This document shows positions 43,483 through 52,963 of a stretch of DNA of 64,000 nucleotides, in pieces. How positions within the stretch are numbered: position 1 is the first letter of the stretch; every line of letters starts with the position of its first letter. Position numbers and translations under genes: made by a program. Source of the stretch: Barnesiella intestinihominis YIT 11860 (lineage in GTDB: Bacteria; Bacteroidota; Bacteroidia; Bacteroidales; Barnesiellaceae); assembly GCF_000296465.1 (NCBI RefSeq), contig NZ_JH815204.1, positions 186,001 to 250,000 on the forward strand, given 5' to 3'. The notes beneath the pieces are model-generated. The model was not told the DNA's origin. It saw only the letters and a list, made by a program, of their open reading frames with translations, and ran no database searches.

Positions 43483-44031
43483 ATGGAGAAGAATAATACA
43501 CAAAAGGGAATCGTTCAATTCGCTATGGAGGCGGGAGCCTATATGGGGCTCTATTTCGTGGTGAAATTTATATTTGCTGTGTTGAGTTTGAATTATCCTT
43601 TTTGTAATGTCGTTTCTACTATAATGTTGCTATTCGTCCCGTTGGTAGTTTTCTTCATGATGCGTAGGTTCAGTAATCAAAATGAAGGAGGCAGCTACTT
43701 CTCTCAATTGTGGATGATGGGTATTTTGCTTTTCTTTTTTGCCTCGCTTATCAGTGGTTTGGCACAGTATATTTATTATGTTTATATCAATCCAGAATAT
43801 ATAAAATCTCAGCTTTCGGCTGCTGTAACTTTGTTGGAATCATTAAATATGACAAGTGACCCTTCATTGTTGGAGGCTGTAAAAACCGGTTTGGAACAGG
43901 GGAATATTCCGTCTCCTATGGCAGTCGTTATTCAACAAATGTGGGTGAATGTATTTTTCGGTTCTTTATTGTCGGCAGTAATGGCATGGCTCGTTTCTGT
44001 TTGGTTTAAGTCAAGTAAAACAAAGAAATAG
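43483..44031 (+). CDS. DUF4199 membrane protein
   Basis: A 182-residue integral membrane protein with four hydrophobic helices and the DUF4199 look (GAYMGLYFVVKFIF start; MAWLVSVWFKSSKTKK end). Function is unknown. It is encoded 4 bp upstream of a GT2 glycosyltransferase in several Bacteroidales, suggesting a role in lipid-linked sugar transfer. I chose ATG 43483; a TACCTTTG box at 43442-43449 precedes it without a clear -33. It is the first gene of a six-gene unit. Confidence 0.85.
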   Translation: MEKNNTQKGIVQFAMEAGAYMGLYFVVKFIFAVLSLNYPFCNVVSTIMLLFVPLVVFFMMRRFSNQNEGGSYFSQLWMMGILLFFFASLISGLAQYIYYVYINPEYIKSQLSAAVTLLESLNMTSDPSLLEAVKTGLEQGNIPSPMAVVIQQMWVNVFFGSLLSAVMAWLVSVWFKSSKTKK

Positions 44032-44035
44032 GAAT

Positions 44036-44989
44036 ATGGATATTTCGGTAATAGTCCCTTTATATAATGAGGCGGAGTCACTTCCTGAATTGACTGCGTG
44101 GATCGAGCGGGTAATGGAGGAAAACAAGTTCTCGTATGAAATTTGGTTTATTAACGATGGGAGTACCGATGACTCTTGGCAAGTGATTGAGTCGTTGCGA
44201 GAAAAAAATTCTCGTGTTAAGGGGGTGAAATTCCGGCGGAACTATGGCAAATCTCCGGCGCTTTATACCGGATTTCAAAGAGCCGAAGGCGATGTCGTTA
44301 TTACTATGGATGCCGATTTGCAAGACAGCCCCGATGAAATCCCCGAATTGTATCGTATGATTGCGGTCGAAGGGTATGACCTCGTTTCGGGCTGGAAGAA
44401 AAAGCGTTACGATCCGTTATCCAAGACTATACCCACTAAATTATTCAATGCGACAGCTCGTAAAGTGTCTGGCATAAAAAATCTGCACGATTTTAATTGC
44501 GGGCTGAAAGCGTATAAAAAAGAGGTGATAAAAAATATAGAGGTTTATGGCGATATGCATCGTTATATTCCTTACTTGGCTAAGAATGCCGGATATAATA
44601 AGATTGGGGAGAAGGCTGTCCATCATCAGGCTCGTAAATACGGTAAGACAAAATTCGGATTGGATCGTTTTGTAAACGGGTATCTCGATTTAATTACGCT
44701 ATGGTTTTTTTCTCGTTTCGGGGTAAAACCTATGCATTTTTTCGGGCTGTTGGGTAGTTTGATGTTCTTTTTAGGACTTATTTCTGTCATTGTTGTGGGG
44801 GCGAATAAGTTATATTGTTTATATAATGGTTTACCGTATCGGCTGGTAACCGATTCTCCTTATTTCTATTTGGCGTTGACAGCTATGATTTTGGGTACTC
44901 AATTGTTTCTTGCCGGTTTTTTGGGAGAACTTATTTCTCGAAATTCGAGTGAAAGAAATAATTATCAGATAGAAACCGAATTTAAGTAA
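44036..44989 (+). CDS. GT2 glycosyltransferase (polyprenyl-phosphate sugar transferase type)
   Basis: A 317-residue enzyme with a cytosolic GT-A domain (about 1-230) and two C-terminal hydrophobic helices (about 235-258 and 270-300). Motifs: ISVIVPLYNEAESLPEL, INDGSTDDSW, MDADLQDSPDEIPEL (the DXD), and FNCGLKAYKKEV. This matches the DPM1/GtrB/ArnC-like branch that moves a sugar from a nucleotide to undecaprenyl phosphate. The sugar is unknown. It is in the operon with the DUF4199 membrane protein. Confidence 0.92.
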   Translation: MDISVIVPLYNEAESLPELTAWIERVMEENKFSYEIWFINDGSTDDSWQVIESLREKNSRVKGVKFRRNYGKSPALYTGFQRAEGDVVITMDADLQDSPDEIPELYRMIAVEGYDLVSGWKKKRYDPLSKTIPTKLFNATARKVSGIKNLHDFNCGLKAYKKEVIKNIEVYGDMHRYIPYLAKNAGYNKIGEKAVHHQARKYGKTKFGLDRFVNGYLDLITLWFFSRFGVKPMHFFGLLGSLMFFLGLISVIVVGANKLYCLYNGLPYRLVTDSPYFYLALTAMILGTQLFLAGFLGELISRNSSERNNYQIETEFK

Positions 44990-45009
44990 TTAACGTAAGT
45001 CTTGAATTT

Positions 45010-45552
45010 ATGAGCGGTTTGAAAGGAAACGAATGTTCCGATTTGCTTACACTGGCGAAGGCTAGGGGTTCGGTGCGATCTTTTAAGTCTTTGAAGGTCG
45101 AGCGGGCTAAACTCGAATATATTTTGGAGGTGGCGAGACTGGCTCCGTCGGCTGTGAATTTTCAACCGTGGGCTTTTGTCGTGGTTCGTGACCCGGAAAA
45201 GCTAAAAGCTTTGTACGATTGTTATCCACGTGAATGGTTCGCATCGGCTCCGATGTGTATAGTTGTTTGCGGAGACCATAGTACGTCGTGGAAGCGTTTG
45301 TCCGATAATAAGGATTTTTGTGATGTCGATATAGCGATAGCAACCGAACATTTAGTTTTGGCTGCTGCCGAACAAGGGTTAGGTTCTTGTTGGGTCTGTA
45401 ATTTTGACGTGCAGCGATGTAAAAAGATTTTGAATTTGCCCGATTTATGGGAACCTATGGTTCTTTTGCCGTTGGGCTATCCTGCCGAGGGTGTGGAGAC
45501 GGAGAGAAAAAGAAAACCATTTAATGATGTGGTGAGATGGGAAGACTTTTGA
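45010..45552 (+). CDS. Nitroreductase family flavoprotein
   Basis: A 180-residue FMN-binding oxidoreductase: RGSVRSFKSLKVERAKLEYI, APSAVNFQPWAFVVV, AIATEHLVLAAAEQGLGSCW and LPLGYPAEG are the family's FMN-site blocks. Substrates of this broad family include nitroaromatics, quinones and others, and cannot be inferred. Its stop overlaps the next gene's start by 16 bp. Confidence 0.93.
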   Translation: MSGLKGNECSDLLTLAKARGSVRSFKSLKVERAKLEYILEVARLAPSAVNFQPWAFVVVRDPEKLKALYDCYPREWFASAPMCIVVCGDHSTSWKRLSDNKDFCDVDIAIATEHLVLAAAEQGLGSCWVCNFDVQRCKKILNLPDLWEPMVLLPLGYPAEGVETERKRKPFNDVVRWEDF

Positions 45553-46064
45553 GTTTTATCGAAGGAGTTCTATTTTTATGTGTATGTTGCTTAGTTTTAA
45601 GTAACTGTGGCAGTAACGGTTGTGTGGATAATCGTAGTAGTATTCCTTTGGCTCAATTTTATTCTTATGATGCACAAGAGACGGCTTTGTCTGTCGATTC
45701 CATTTCAATTTTCGGTATAGGACAGCCAACCGATTCTATGTTACTCGATTCGGCGGTTGCCGTAACACAAGTTTATCTTCCGTTGCGGTTTACACAAGAC
45801 TCGACGCAATATGTCATTCATTACGAACAGCAAGGTCTTTCGTCTCCTCGTTATAACGATACGCTCACATTTGTTTATCGGTCGTATCCCTATTTCGTGT
45901 CGATTGATTGCGGGGCGATGTATAATTTTGTTATCGATACGTGTCGGTATACACGTAATATACTTGACTCTGTTTCTGTGACAGTCCCGGAGATCACGAA
46001 TAAAAATGTGGAGAGTATACGGATTTTTTATACAGTTCAAACCCAGACCCCAGATGAGGAGTAA
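45537..46064 (+). CDS. DUF6452-like lipoprotein
   Basis: A 175-residue lipoprotein with hydrophobic signal (about 6-20) and lipobox ending LSNC at residue 24, then GSNGCVDNRSSIPLAQFYS. It resembles a Bacteroidota family of small lipoproteins encoded before a barrel gene (DUF6452/DUF6048 pair). Beta-rich remainder, no catalytic motif. It overlaps both neighbours by a few bases, which points to co-translation and a partner role with the next protein. Confidence 0.65.
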   Translation: MGRLLSFIEGVLFLCVCCLVLSNCGSNGCVDNRSSIPLAQFYSYDAQETALSVDSISIFGIGQPTDSMLLDSAVAVTQVYLPLRFTQDSTQYVIHYEQQGLSSPRYNDTLTFVYRSYPYFVSIDCGAMYNFVIDTCRYTRNILDSVSVTVPEITNKNVESIRIFYTVQTQTPDEE

Positions 46065-46836
46065 AATTTTCATATTGTTTTTAGGGGTAATCTTTGCGTC
46101 GGTTGCGCAACGACGGGTAACGCCTGTCGATCCAACAGCGAAAAAAGAAATTGTACCGGTGCAAACGGATAGTGTTGTTGCGGAGCCGGAAGAGCCAGAA
46201 ATAAAGGGGTATCTTTATCCCTTGTTTAATGGTCTCTCCGTAAATGTCAACATTCTTGATGGGATCGCAAATCTATTCGGACAAAGTTATGGCAATTATG
46301 AAATAGCGGCAGAATTGGATTTGCATAATCGTTTTTTTCCAGTATGGGAAATCGGGATTGGACATGCCGATAATACTCCCGAGGGATTGAACTTTACATA
46401 CAGGAATAAAGCTTCTCTTTATAACCGTGTAGGAATGAACTACAATTTCGGATATAATAAAACTGCAATGAGTTTTTTCTATATCGGTATTCGGTATGGC
46501 TTTTCTTTTTTTACGTATGATATAGATAATATTTTAGTAGAGTCACCTTATTGGGGAGAATCTGAAAAACTACAAATTACCGGACAGAAATCATGGGCTC
46601 ATTGGGGTGAGTTGTTGGGAGGGCTTCGGGTGCAAGTGTATAAAAATTTTTATATGGGGTGGACTGTTCGTTATCGATTGATGTTCAGCCATAAAAAGAA
46701 TACTTATTCTCAACCGTGGTATATACCGGGATTTGGAACGGATAGTTCCCCGTTTGGATTTACTTATACGGTAGGTTATCGATTTTCTTTCGGGAAAAAA
46801 GAAAAGAAAATAGAGTCTCAACCAGTTGCAGAATGA
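46054..46836 (+). CDS. DUF6048-like outer-membrane barrel protein
   Basis: A 260-residue protein with signal peptide (1 to about 18), a Pro/Glu-rich spacer (PVQTDSVVAEPEEPE), then alternating beta strands ending FTYTVGYRFSFGKKEKK. The C-terminal strands fit a small outer-membrane barrel. I chose ATG 46054, which overlaps the previous gene's stop by 11 bp. The family name is from memory and is a moderate-confidence call; the pairing with the preceding lipoprotein is typical of the family. Confidence 0.65.
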   Translation: MRSKIFILFLGVIFASVAQRRVTPVDPTAKKEIVPVQTDSVVAEPEEPEIKGYLYPLFNGLSVNVNILDGIANLFGQSYGNYEIAAELDLHNRFFPVWEIGIGHADNTPEGLNFTYRNKASLYNRVGMNYNFGYNKTAMSFFYIGIRYGFSFFTYDIDNILVESPYWGESEKLQITGQKSWAHWGELLGGLRVQVYKNFYMGWTVRYRLMFSHKKNTYSQPWYIPGFGTDSSPFGFTYTVGYRFSFGKKEKKIESQPVAE

Positions 46837-46840
46837 CGAT

Positions 46841-48100
46841 ATGGGTATGTTGGAATCAATAGAGAAGATATTGCACGATGTTGCCGATCTATTTTCTGCC
46901 AATACGGAAGCATGGCATAATGTGGTTTATGTAATCTTGATCGTTTTGATAGCCATTTTGTGCGATGTGCTTTGTAAGTTGCTAATAAATAGATTGCTAC
47001 TTCCAATCATTCGCCGTACAAAATTTGAATGGGACGATCATTTATATGACAAGAAGGTGGTGTCGAGGCTGGCTGCGTTGGCTCCAGCTTTTATTCTATA
47101 TGCATTTTTGCCTTCGGCGTTTGATATAGAGAGTAGTTGGTATATACTTATCGATCGTATATGCAAGGTTTATATCATAGCTCTTATTCTTCGATTCTTG
47201 AATGGTGTGCTGAATGCATTTCTCGATATTTTTAATGGAAAGGAAAGTTTACGCCATTATCCCATAAAAGGTGGTGTGCAGACCATACAGGTTATCTTAT
47301 TTTCAATTGGTTTTATCAGTATAATAGGAACAATTATAGATCAGTCTCCTGCTCGTTTGTTTGCCGGATTGGGTGCATCTGCTGCGATTCTCATGCTGAT
47401 TTTTAGGGATACGATATTGGGGTTTGTAGCCGGAATACAGCTTTCGGCAAATAATATGTTACATAAAGGAGATTGGATAACGGCTCCGGCATATAATGCT
47501 AACGGTATCGTACAAGATGTGACTCTCAATACAGTAAAAGTTTTGAATTTTGATAATACGACGACCACTATTCCGCCATACGCTTTGGTGACAGGCTCTT
47601 TTACCAATTGGCGAAGTATGTTTGAAGGAGGGGGGCGTCGTATCTCCCGGCAGATACTTTTGGATATAAATAGTATTTCTTTTCTCCGTGAAGAGGATTT
47701 ACTTCGATTTAAGGATCATTTTTTGATCGGTGAGTTCGTTGTTCAGCGGTTACACTCTATTCAACAGGCTTGTAACTCTGGAAATTCTTTTTTGGCAGAG
47801 GAACTTAGGGTTACGAATAGTATGTTGTTCAGAGTTTATTTGGAAAACTATATACGTCAAATGGGAAAATCCAATCCCGATATGCTTTATATGGTACGTT
47901 ATCTGCCTATGGCGGAGCGAGGACTTCCGGTAGAACTTTACTTGTTCTCTGCGGAGAAAACATGGAAGATGTATGAGGCCGTTGTAGCAGATTTGATCGA
48001 CCATACCATAGCCGTGACAGCAGAGTTTGGGTTGCGTTTGTATCAATCACCGGGAAGTTATGATATACAATGCCTTCGGGAAAGAGTAAATCAAATATAG
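46841..48100 (+). CDS. MscS family mechanosensitive channel (YbdG-like)
   Basis: A 419-residue inner-membrane channel that relieves osmotic downshock. Helices lie at about 25-48, 65-85, 100-122 and 145-168. The pore-lining segment GLGASAAILMLIFRDTILGF is unmistakable, followed by the beta domain NNMLHKGDWITAP and VLNFDNTTTTIPPYALV. The long C-terminal region (about 270-419) matches the YbdG/YjeP-type branch. It is the last gene of the unit beginning with DUF4199. Confidence 0.93.
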   Translation: MGMLESIEKILHDVADLFSANTEAWHNVVYVILIVLIAILCDVLCKLLINRLLLPIIRRTKFEWDDHLYDKKVVSRLAALAPAFILYAFLPSAFDIESSWYILIDRICKVYIIALILRFLNGVLNAFLDIFNGKESLRHYPIKGGVQTIQVILFSIGFISIIGTIIDQSPARLFAGLGASAAILMLIFRDTILGFVAGIQLSANNMLHKGDWITAPAYNANGIVQDVTLNTVKVLNFDNTTTTIPPYALVTGSFTNWRSMFEGGGRRISRQILLDINSISFLREEDLLRFKDHFLIGEFVVQRLHSIQQACNSGNSFLAEELRVTNSMLFRVYLENYIRQMGKSNPDMLYMVRYLPMAERGLPVELYLFSAEKTWKMYEAVVADLIDHTIAVTAEFGLRLYQSPGSYDIQCLRERVNQI

Positions 48101-48313
48101 GAAAAATGAGAAATTCTAATCGACATGTTTTTATAATTACTTGTAATGTAGAAAGTTATTTTTATTCACAGTTTGTAGGTTAATATTTATAAACGATTGT
48201 TTGTGCATATTAATTCATAGAAAAAAATTAAATGATAATTAGGGTGTATTCTTATTCCTGCTTATATTTATTCCGTAGATTAAAAGAGCTTTGGTAGATA
48301 TTTTTATAGTGCT

Positions 48314-48676
48314 ATGATTTCTAAATATATAATAAGGGCTTTGTATAAGAAATATTCAAAACCTCCGCGAAATTTTTCCGAGTTGAATATCGATGAATTT
48401 GTATCTATTTGCGGCGATTCATACGGTATTACCGTCGACGATGTGTCTATGACATTCGGCCAGATGAGTGAAGATAATCCGTTTCGTACCATTTTGTTGC
48501 GTAATATATATGGTATAGAGAAATTCGAATATCACATGGCGTTGGTTTCTTCATCATACATTCTGTTTTTTAGTCGAGAAAGTTGTGATGTAACTGTTCA
48601 TTTTAAGCCGGAATCAACCTCCTGGCTGAAACGTTTTTGCTGGTGGGTTAAATTCCGGCTTTTGCATCTAAATTAA
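48314..48676 (+). CDS. Hypothetical 120-residue protein
   Basis: An intact frame of 120 codons encodes a mixed protein with basic ends (MISKYIIRALYKKYSK; WVKFRLLHLN) and a central NIDEFVSICGDSYGITVDDV segment. There is no signal peptide and no family I recognise. Codon use looks like its neighbours. Its stop abuts the stop of aspD on the other strand with no gap. The 213 bp between it and the MscS gene are AT-rich and show no structure. Confidence 0.6.
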   Translation: MISKYIIRALYKKYSKPPRNFSELNIDEFVSICGDSYGITVDDVSMTFGQMSEDNPFRTILLRNIYGIEKFEYHMALVSSSYILFFSRESCDVTVHFKPESTSWLKRFCWWVKFRLLHLN

Positions 48677-50353
48677 TTAGTAAATAACGGGTTCTTTTTT
48701 GGCCGTTTCATTTTTCCATTTCTGGGCATATTCTTCCAATGTATGCCCGATAATTGTCCCGATTTTTCGGTAATTCATTTCATCGAGATTTGCTAACGAT
48801 ACTCGTATAGACCATCGAGGTCCATCGAATCCATCACCGTTCAGAACGACTACACCGGCTTCTTTGGCTAATCTAATGACAAAGTCGAGTGGTTCGTAAT
48901 TTTTTTCGAGATACTCGGCAAAGTCTTTTCCATATAATTGGGTTGCCCATACCATAATATCGATTTCGGAATAGTACCCGGCCCGCAAGCTATCGGGAAG
49001 TAATTTGAACCCGGTCTTTTCCCACATGGCTGTCAGTCTATTGGTTATCATCTTTTGCAATTTGTTTTTGTATATGTCTTGCATATCGCAAAGAGAGAAG
49101 AGAGCGAAGAGTGACATTTGTATTTGTTGAGGAGTGGATAACCCTGCCGTGTGGTTAAGTGCTACCAACCTACTGTCGGCGACCAATCGATCGATAAATA
49201 AAATCTTGTCGGGATTGAGGTTGATACTATCGTATCTGTCGTGTAGTTCTTTTCGTTGTTTTTCGGGAAGAAGCGCTATTTGAGCATCGAATACGTTATG
49301 TCGGGCAATAGCGATAGTCGCTAATCTCCAACCGGTGGCCCCGAAATATTTTGAGAAAGAATATACACAAGCTGTGTTATAGGGTAGTTCATACATAAGA
49401 GAACGGAAATGGGGCACGAATGTACCATATACATCGTCGGTTATAATCATGAGGTTGGGATTGTTTTCCCGTACGATTTTTATTATTCTCTTGTGGGTCG
49501 CTTCATCTAAACTGTATGAGGGAGGATTGCTCGGGTTGACCAAACAGAGCAGTTTTATAGAAGGGTCTTTTAGTTTATTTAATTCATTTTCGGGATATTG
49601 CCAAGTATGAAAGCCTTCTTTTGTCAGTTGCGAGGCTTGTATATTGACTACGTCGAAATTAAATTCTTTTAGTTGGGGAATTTCGATATAAGGCGTAAAG
49701 ATAGGAGTCATGAGAGCTATTCGGTCACCTTGTGATAACAGTTTATTTGCTTTCAGCGAATTGAAAAGATAGCACATAGCAGCGGTTCCACCTTCTGTCG
49801 CGAAAAGATCGTAGTGGTCGGGAGGTGTTTGTCGGTCGCACATTTCTTGTATTAAATACTTTTCAACGATCAATTCGGTATATTTGAGTATACGGTCCGG
49901 GTCGGGATATTGGTCGCCTATGATGCTATCGACCCATTCATGAATCAAATCATCGGCATTTATGCCTTCTTTCGTGAGAAACTGAACACTTTCGTTCAAC
50001 AAATGTGCAGCCGGTGTTTTTTCGTGATGTTTGAGAAAATTTTCAAACCGTTTGGCTATTTCTTCTTTTTGAGGCATTCCGGCGATACCTTCTTCGGGAA
50101 GTTCAAATGTGAGTTTTGATTCTTCGATAGCAAAAGTACCTAAGAGGAAAAAAGCCTCCCTAGCGACTGTGTTTATCCAATTAGGATTTCCCCGACCTGC
50201 ATTTAAGAATTGGCAGACGGCTTTCTGGTCGCACTCTTTGGCATAGGAAATTAGATCGTTTTTTATTTCGAAGGGACTCATCTGTTCCAGTCCTTGTTCG
50301 AATCTTTTGCCGTAATCGGCCATGGCACGAGGCAGTTTTTCTTGACTTTTCAT
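48677..50353 (-). CDS. aspD: Bifunctional aspartate transaminase/aspartate 4-decarboxylase
   Basis: A 558-residue PLP enzyme of the AspD type, which releases the beta-carboxyl of L-aspartate as CO2 and yields alanine. It has the extended N-terminus (MADYGKRFEQGLEQMSPFEI), GGTAAMCYLFNSL near the PLP phosphate site, CLVNPSNPPSYS, and YSFSKYFGATGWRLA with the PLP lysine; the C-terminal RWSIRVSLANLDE holds the carboxylate-binding Arg. Located 38 bp after the aspT antiporter gene on the same transcript, it completes an aspartate-alanine exchange cycle that consumes a proton in the cytoplasm and generates proton-motive force. Confidence 0.95.
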   Translation of the reverse strand: MKSQEKLPRAMADYGKRFEQGLEQMSPFEIKNDLISYAKECDQKAVCQFLNAGRGNPNWINTVAREAFFLLGTFAIEESKLTFELPEEGIAGMPQKEEIAKRFENFLKHHEKTPAAHLLNESVQFLTKEGINADDLIHEWVDSIIGDQYPDPDRILKYTELIVEKYLIQEMCDRQTPPDHYDLFATEGGTAAMCYLFNSLKANKLLSQGDRIALMTPIFTPYIEIPQLKEFNFDVVNIQASQLTKEGFHTWQYPENELNKLKDPSIKLLCLVNPSNPPSYSLDEATHKRIIKIVRENNPNLMIITDDVYGTFVPHFRSLMYELPYNTACVYSFSKYFGATGWRLATIAIARHNVFDAQIALLPEKQRKELHDRYDSINLNPDKILFIDRLVADSRLVALNHTAGLSTPQQIQMSLFALFSLCDMQDIYKNKLQKMITNRLTAMWEKTGFKLLPDSLRAGYYSEIDIMVWATQLYGKDFAEYLEKNYEPLDFVIRLAKEAGVVVLNGDGFDGPRWSIRVSLANLDEMNYRKIGTIIGHTLEEYAQKWKNETAKKEPVIY

Positions 50354-50391
50354 AATTGTTACGAGTATTTGTTTATATATATGTCTTTTGT

Positions 50392-52092
50392 TTATGCAGA
50401 GAGAAGGACTAAGACGACGCCCCCTAAAATGAGCAGAGTATTACCGATAGCATAAGTTACCGTGTATCCCATAGCCGGTAACGTGCTTCCAAGACTTTCT
50501 TGGATAGCTCCCAACGCCGCAGTTGTGGTACGGGCTCCCGCGCAGCAGCCTAAATTTATAGCTGGTCGGAATTTGAATACTTTCGCACCGATAAGCAATC
50601 CTAATAATAACGGTATTGTAGTGGCTAAAACTCCGGCAATGAATAGCATGAAACCAGCTTCACGGATTCCGGACAGGAACGTGGGACCTGCGGTTATTCC
50701 TATAACAGCGATGAACATATTCAAACCTAAGTTATTGAATATCCAAACTGCTGGTTCGGGAACTCGTCCGAAGGTCGGGTGTTTGGTGCGTAACCAACCG
50801 AAGAATAATCCAGAGAGTAGAGCTCCGCCACTTGTACTCAAACTGATAGGAACACCACCTAAATGAATGGTTAGAGCTCCGATGATACCGCCGATGAGGA
50901 TACCGAGACCTACGAATATCATATCGGTTTTATTGGTAGGCCGGTCGACATATCCTAAGGTGGGGGCTGTTTCGCTTATTTCTCGTTTTAGTCCTACGAT
51001 TTCCAGTGTGTCGCCTTTATACAATACAGTTTTCGGATAGACCGGTATTTCTACGCCCGAACGCTTTATCTGTTTGATAATGATTCCGTGCATACAGGGT
51101 AACGAACGGAGATGACGAACTGTTTTTTTATGAAGTTCTTTGTTGGTAAGTAGTACGAAAATATCTTCCACGGGGAAATCCAATAGTTCTGGATCGAAAA
51201 TTTCTGGCCCTATCCAGCTTTCGTCTTCTATGATGGTTTCCCGTCTTCCGCTTAAAACCACTTCATCACCTTGTTTAAGAACTGTTTTTGGGGTTATGTC
51301 GAGGACTTCTCCATCGATTCGGACACGTTCGACGAAGACTCTTCTTCCCATCTCCTTAATATGTTTTTCTATTTCTTTTACCGTTTGTGGAGTTTTGAAC
51401 CAGTCCGATTCTATTTTGTAGGCCCTGAATACAACCGGCCGGTTGGCATTCATGAGTGCCGGATCGTTTTCTTCGTTGTCTTGTTTCAGTTCTTTTTCAA
51501 GTGCCCGGGTATCGTTTTTTACTTTTTCGAGTCCACCGAGTAACCGAGGACCGAGTGTACCTAAGATGTAAGCCGAGCCTATGGTTCCGAAAATGTAAGT
51601 GACGGCATAGCAAACCGGTATGATATTCAACCATTCTTGTTGTTTTTCTGCTGAAATTCCAAGAGTACCGATGGTGTCTGTTCCAACTCCGATGGCTGCC
51701 GATATGGTTTGTGCTCCGGCAAACAGACCTATGGTCATACCTGCATTATAACCCATGATTTTGGCAATTAAGTAGGTAGAGCCTATACAGACAATGCCAA
51801 ATATACAAGCGAATATAACTTGATGGATTCCGTCGCTGCGTAAGGATTGGAAAAATTGAGGACCTACGCTATATCCGATAGCAAATAGGAATAGCAGGAA
51901 AAATACCGATTTGAGTGGCCCGGGAATATCGATGTTCATTTGTCCTACCAATACACCTACTAATAAAACCGAAGTGACGGTTCCCAAAGAGAAGTTTTTG
52001 TATTTGAGACTTCCTATCCAGAAACCGATACCCAGAGTGAGAAAAATCGCCATCTCGGGATAGCTGCGGAAAAAATGAATGATTATATCCAT
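50392..52092 (-). CDS. aspT: Aspartate-alanine antiporter
   Basis: A 566-residue membrane protein of the AAEx/YidE-AspT family. Two five-helix halves (about 10-190 and 395-566) flank a cytosolic part with two TrkA-C (RCK-C) like domains (about 210-385). The repeated motif [14 protein letters not shown] in the first half and [16 protein letters not shown] in the second half are diagnostic. It imports aspartate in exchange for alanine made by AspD, giving net charge movement. Gene order aspT-aspD with a 38-bp gap is as in known aspartate-fermenting systems. Confidence 0.94.
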   Translation of the reverse strand: MDIIIHFFRSYPEMAIFLTLGIGFWIGSLKYKNFSLGTVTSVLLVGVLVGQMNIDIPGPLKSVFFLLFLFAIGYSVGPQFFQSLRSDGIHQVIFACIFGIVCIGSTYLIAKIMGYNAGMTIGLFAGAQTISAAIGVGTDTIGTLGISAEKQQEWLNIIPVCYAVTYIFGTIGSAYILGTLGPRLLGGLEKVKNDTRALEKELKQDNEENDPALMNANRPVVFRAYKIESDWFKTPQTVKEIEKHIKEMGRRVFVERVRIDGEVLDITPKTVLKQGDEVVLSGRRETIIEDESWIGPEIFDPELLDFPVEDIFVLLTNKELHKKTVRHLRSLPCMHGIIIKQIKRSGVEIPVYPKTVLYKGDTLEIVGLKREISETAPTLGYVDRPTNKTDMIFVGLGILIGGIIGALTIHLGGVPISLSTSGGALLSGLFFGWLRTKHPTFGRVPEPAVWIFNNLGLNMFIAVIGITAGPTFLSGIREAGFMLFIAGVLATTIPLLLGLLIGAKVFKFRPAINLGCCAGARTTTAALGAIQESLGSTLPAMGYTVTYAIGNTLLILGGVVLVLLSA

Positions 52093-52332
52093 ATAGTTTT
52101 AAAATTAAATTAGGCTTTGTTATGTGGGGTATTTTTATTTATATGGATATAACAAGTTTCAGTGTGGATTGTTTTATTGCCGGAATATGATTATATGGTT
52201 CAGTAGAAAATCTGTGAGGGAGTCCTGAATTTCAACGATGAATTTTTTGTCTATAACCACGTTTCAGTCACTTCGATGAGAAGTCGGGAATGCTGTCATA
52301 GGATTTTGTAGAGTTTAATCTATTCGTCATAA

Positions 52333-52405
52333 GTGTTTAACCCCTCCGTCCTACGGACACCTCCCCTATATTTTGTTTGACAACAAAACACAGAGGAGGA
52401 GGTTT
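52333..52405 (+). repeat. Intergenic repeat, copy 1, between aspT and yjbQ
   Basis: The unit runs from GTTTAACCCCTCCG to the AGGAGGAGG run. Its last 37 bp (52366-52402) recur exactly as the reverse complement at 53869-53905. Inside it TTTTGTT and AACAAAA pair around TGAC, flanked by CCTCT-like and AGAGG arms, so each copy can fold as a ~33-nt imperfect hairpin. The rest of the 52093-52493 gap shows no gene. It may be a mobile MITE-like relic. Confidence 0.8.
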
Positions 52406-52493
52406 AAAATATATCTTCGATAGTGGCTTATAAATTCCCTGCTGATTTTCCACGGAGTCGATTATATTTGTAGAATAATTAAATTATGAAGCG

Positions 52494-52904
52494 ATGGTTA
52501 AGATAATGGAGATAAGATTACCGCATTATGGGAGAGGTTATCATTTGATAACCCAAGAGCTTTTGTCTCGTCTCCCTCAGTTGCCGGAAAACGGCTTGCT
52601 GAACCTTTTTATCAAGCATACTTCGGCTGCATTGACAATCAATGAGAATGCCGATCCCGACGTCCGTTTGGACTTTGAAGCCTTCTTCGACCGAATCGTG
52701 CCCGATGGAGCTCCTTATTTTAAACATATATACGAAGGAGACGACGATATGTCGGCACATATCAAAGCATCTTTACTGGGAGCTTCTTTGACTATTCCGA
52801 TAAGAGGCCGAGCCCTTGATTTGGGTACGTGGCAGGGTATCTATTTGTGTGAGTTCCGTAACGGCGGAGGAGCTCGTCGTGTCACCGTTACGATTGTAGA
52901 ATAA
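52494..52904 (+). CDS. YjbQ family protein
   Basis: A 136-residue protein of the UPF0047/YjbQ family, with LFIKHTSAALTINENADPDVR, HIYEGDDDMSAHIKASLLG and GTWQGIYLCEFRNGG. Members show weak thiamine-phosphate synthase activity, so the true role is uncertain. The conserved His in HTSAAL and the HIYEGDDDMSAH site are present. A TATATTTG box lies at 52463-52470. It is enclosed with the next gene by inverted intergenic repeats. Confidence 0.92.
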   Translation: MVKIMEIRLPHYGRGYHLITQELLSRLPQLPENGLLNLFIKHTSAALTINENADPDVRLDFEAFFDRIVPDGAPYFKHIYEGDDDMSAHIKASLLGASLTIPIRGRALDLGTWQGIYLCEFRNGGGARRVTVTIVE

Positions 52905-52945
52905 AAAACGAGGAGAATACGGTATTCGTATTCTCCTCGTTTTTA
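52904..52945. terminator. Terminator between yjbQ and the pRiA4b-like gene
   Basis: A stem AAAAACGAGGAGAATAC / GTATTCTCCTCGTTTTT with a 7-nt loop separates convergent genes and has T runs on both strands. Confidence 0.9.
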
Positions 52946-52963
52946 TTGAATTGTCGTTTTTTG

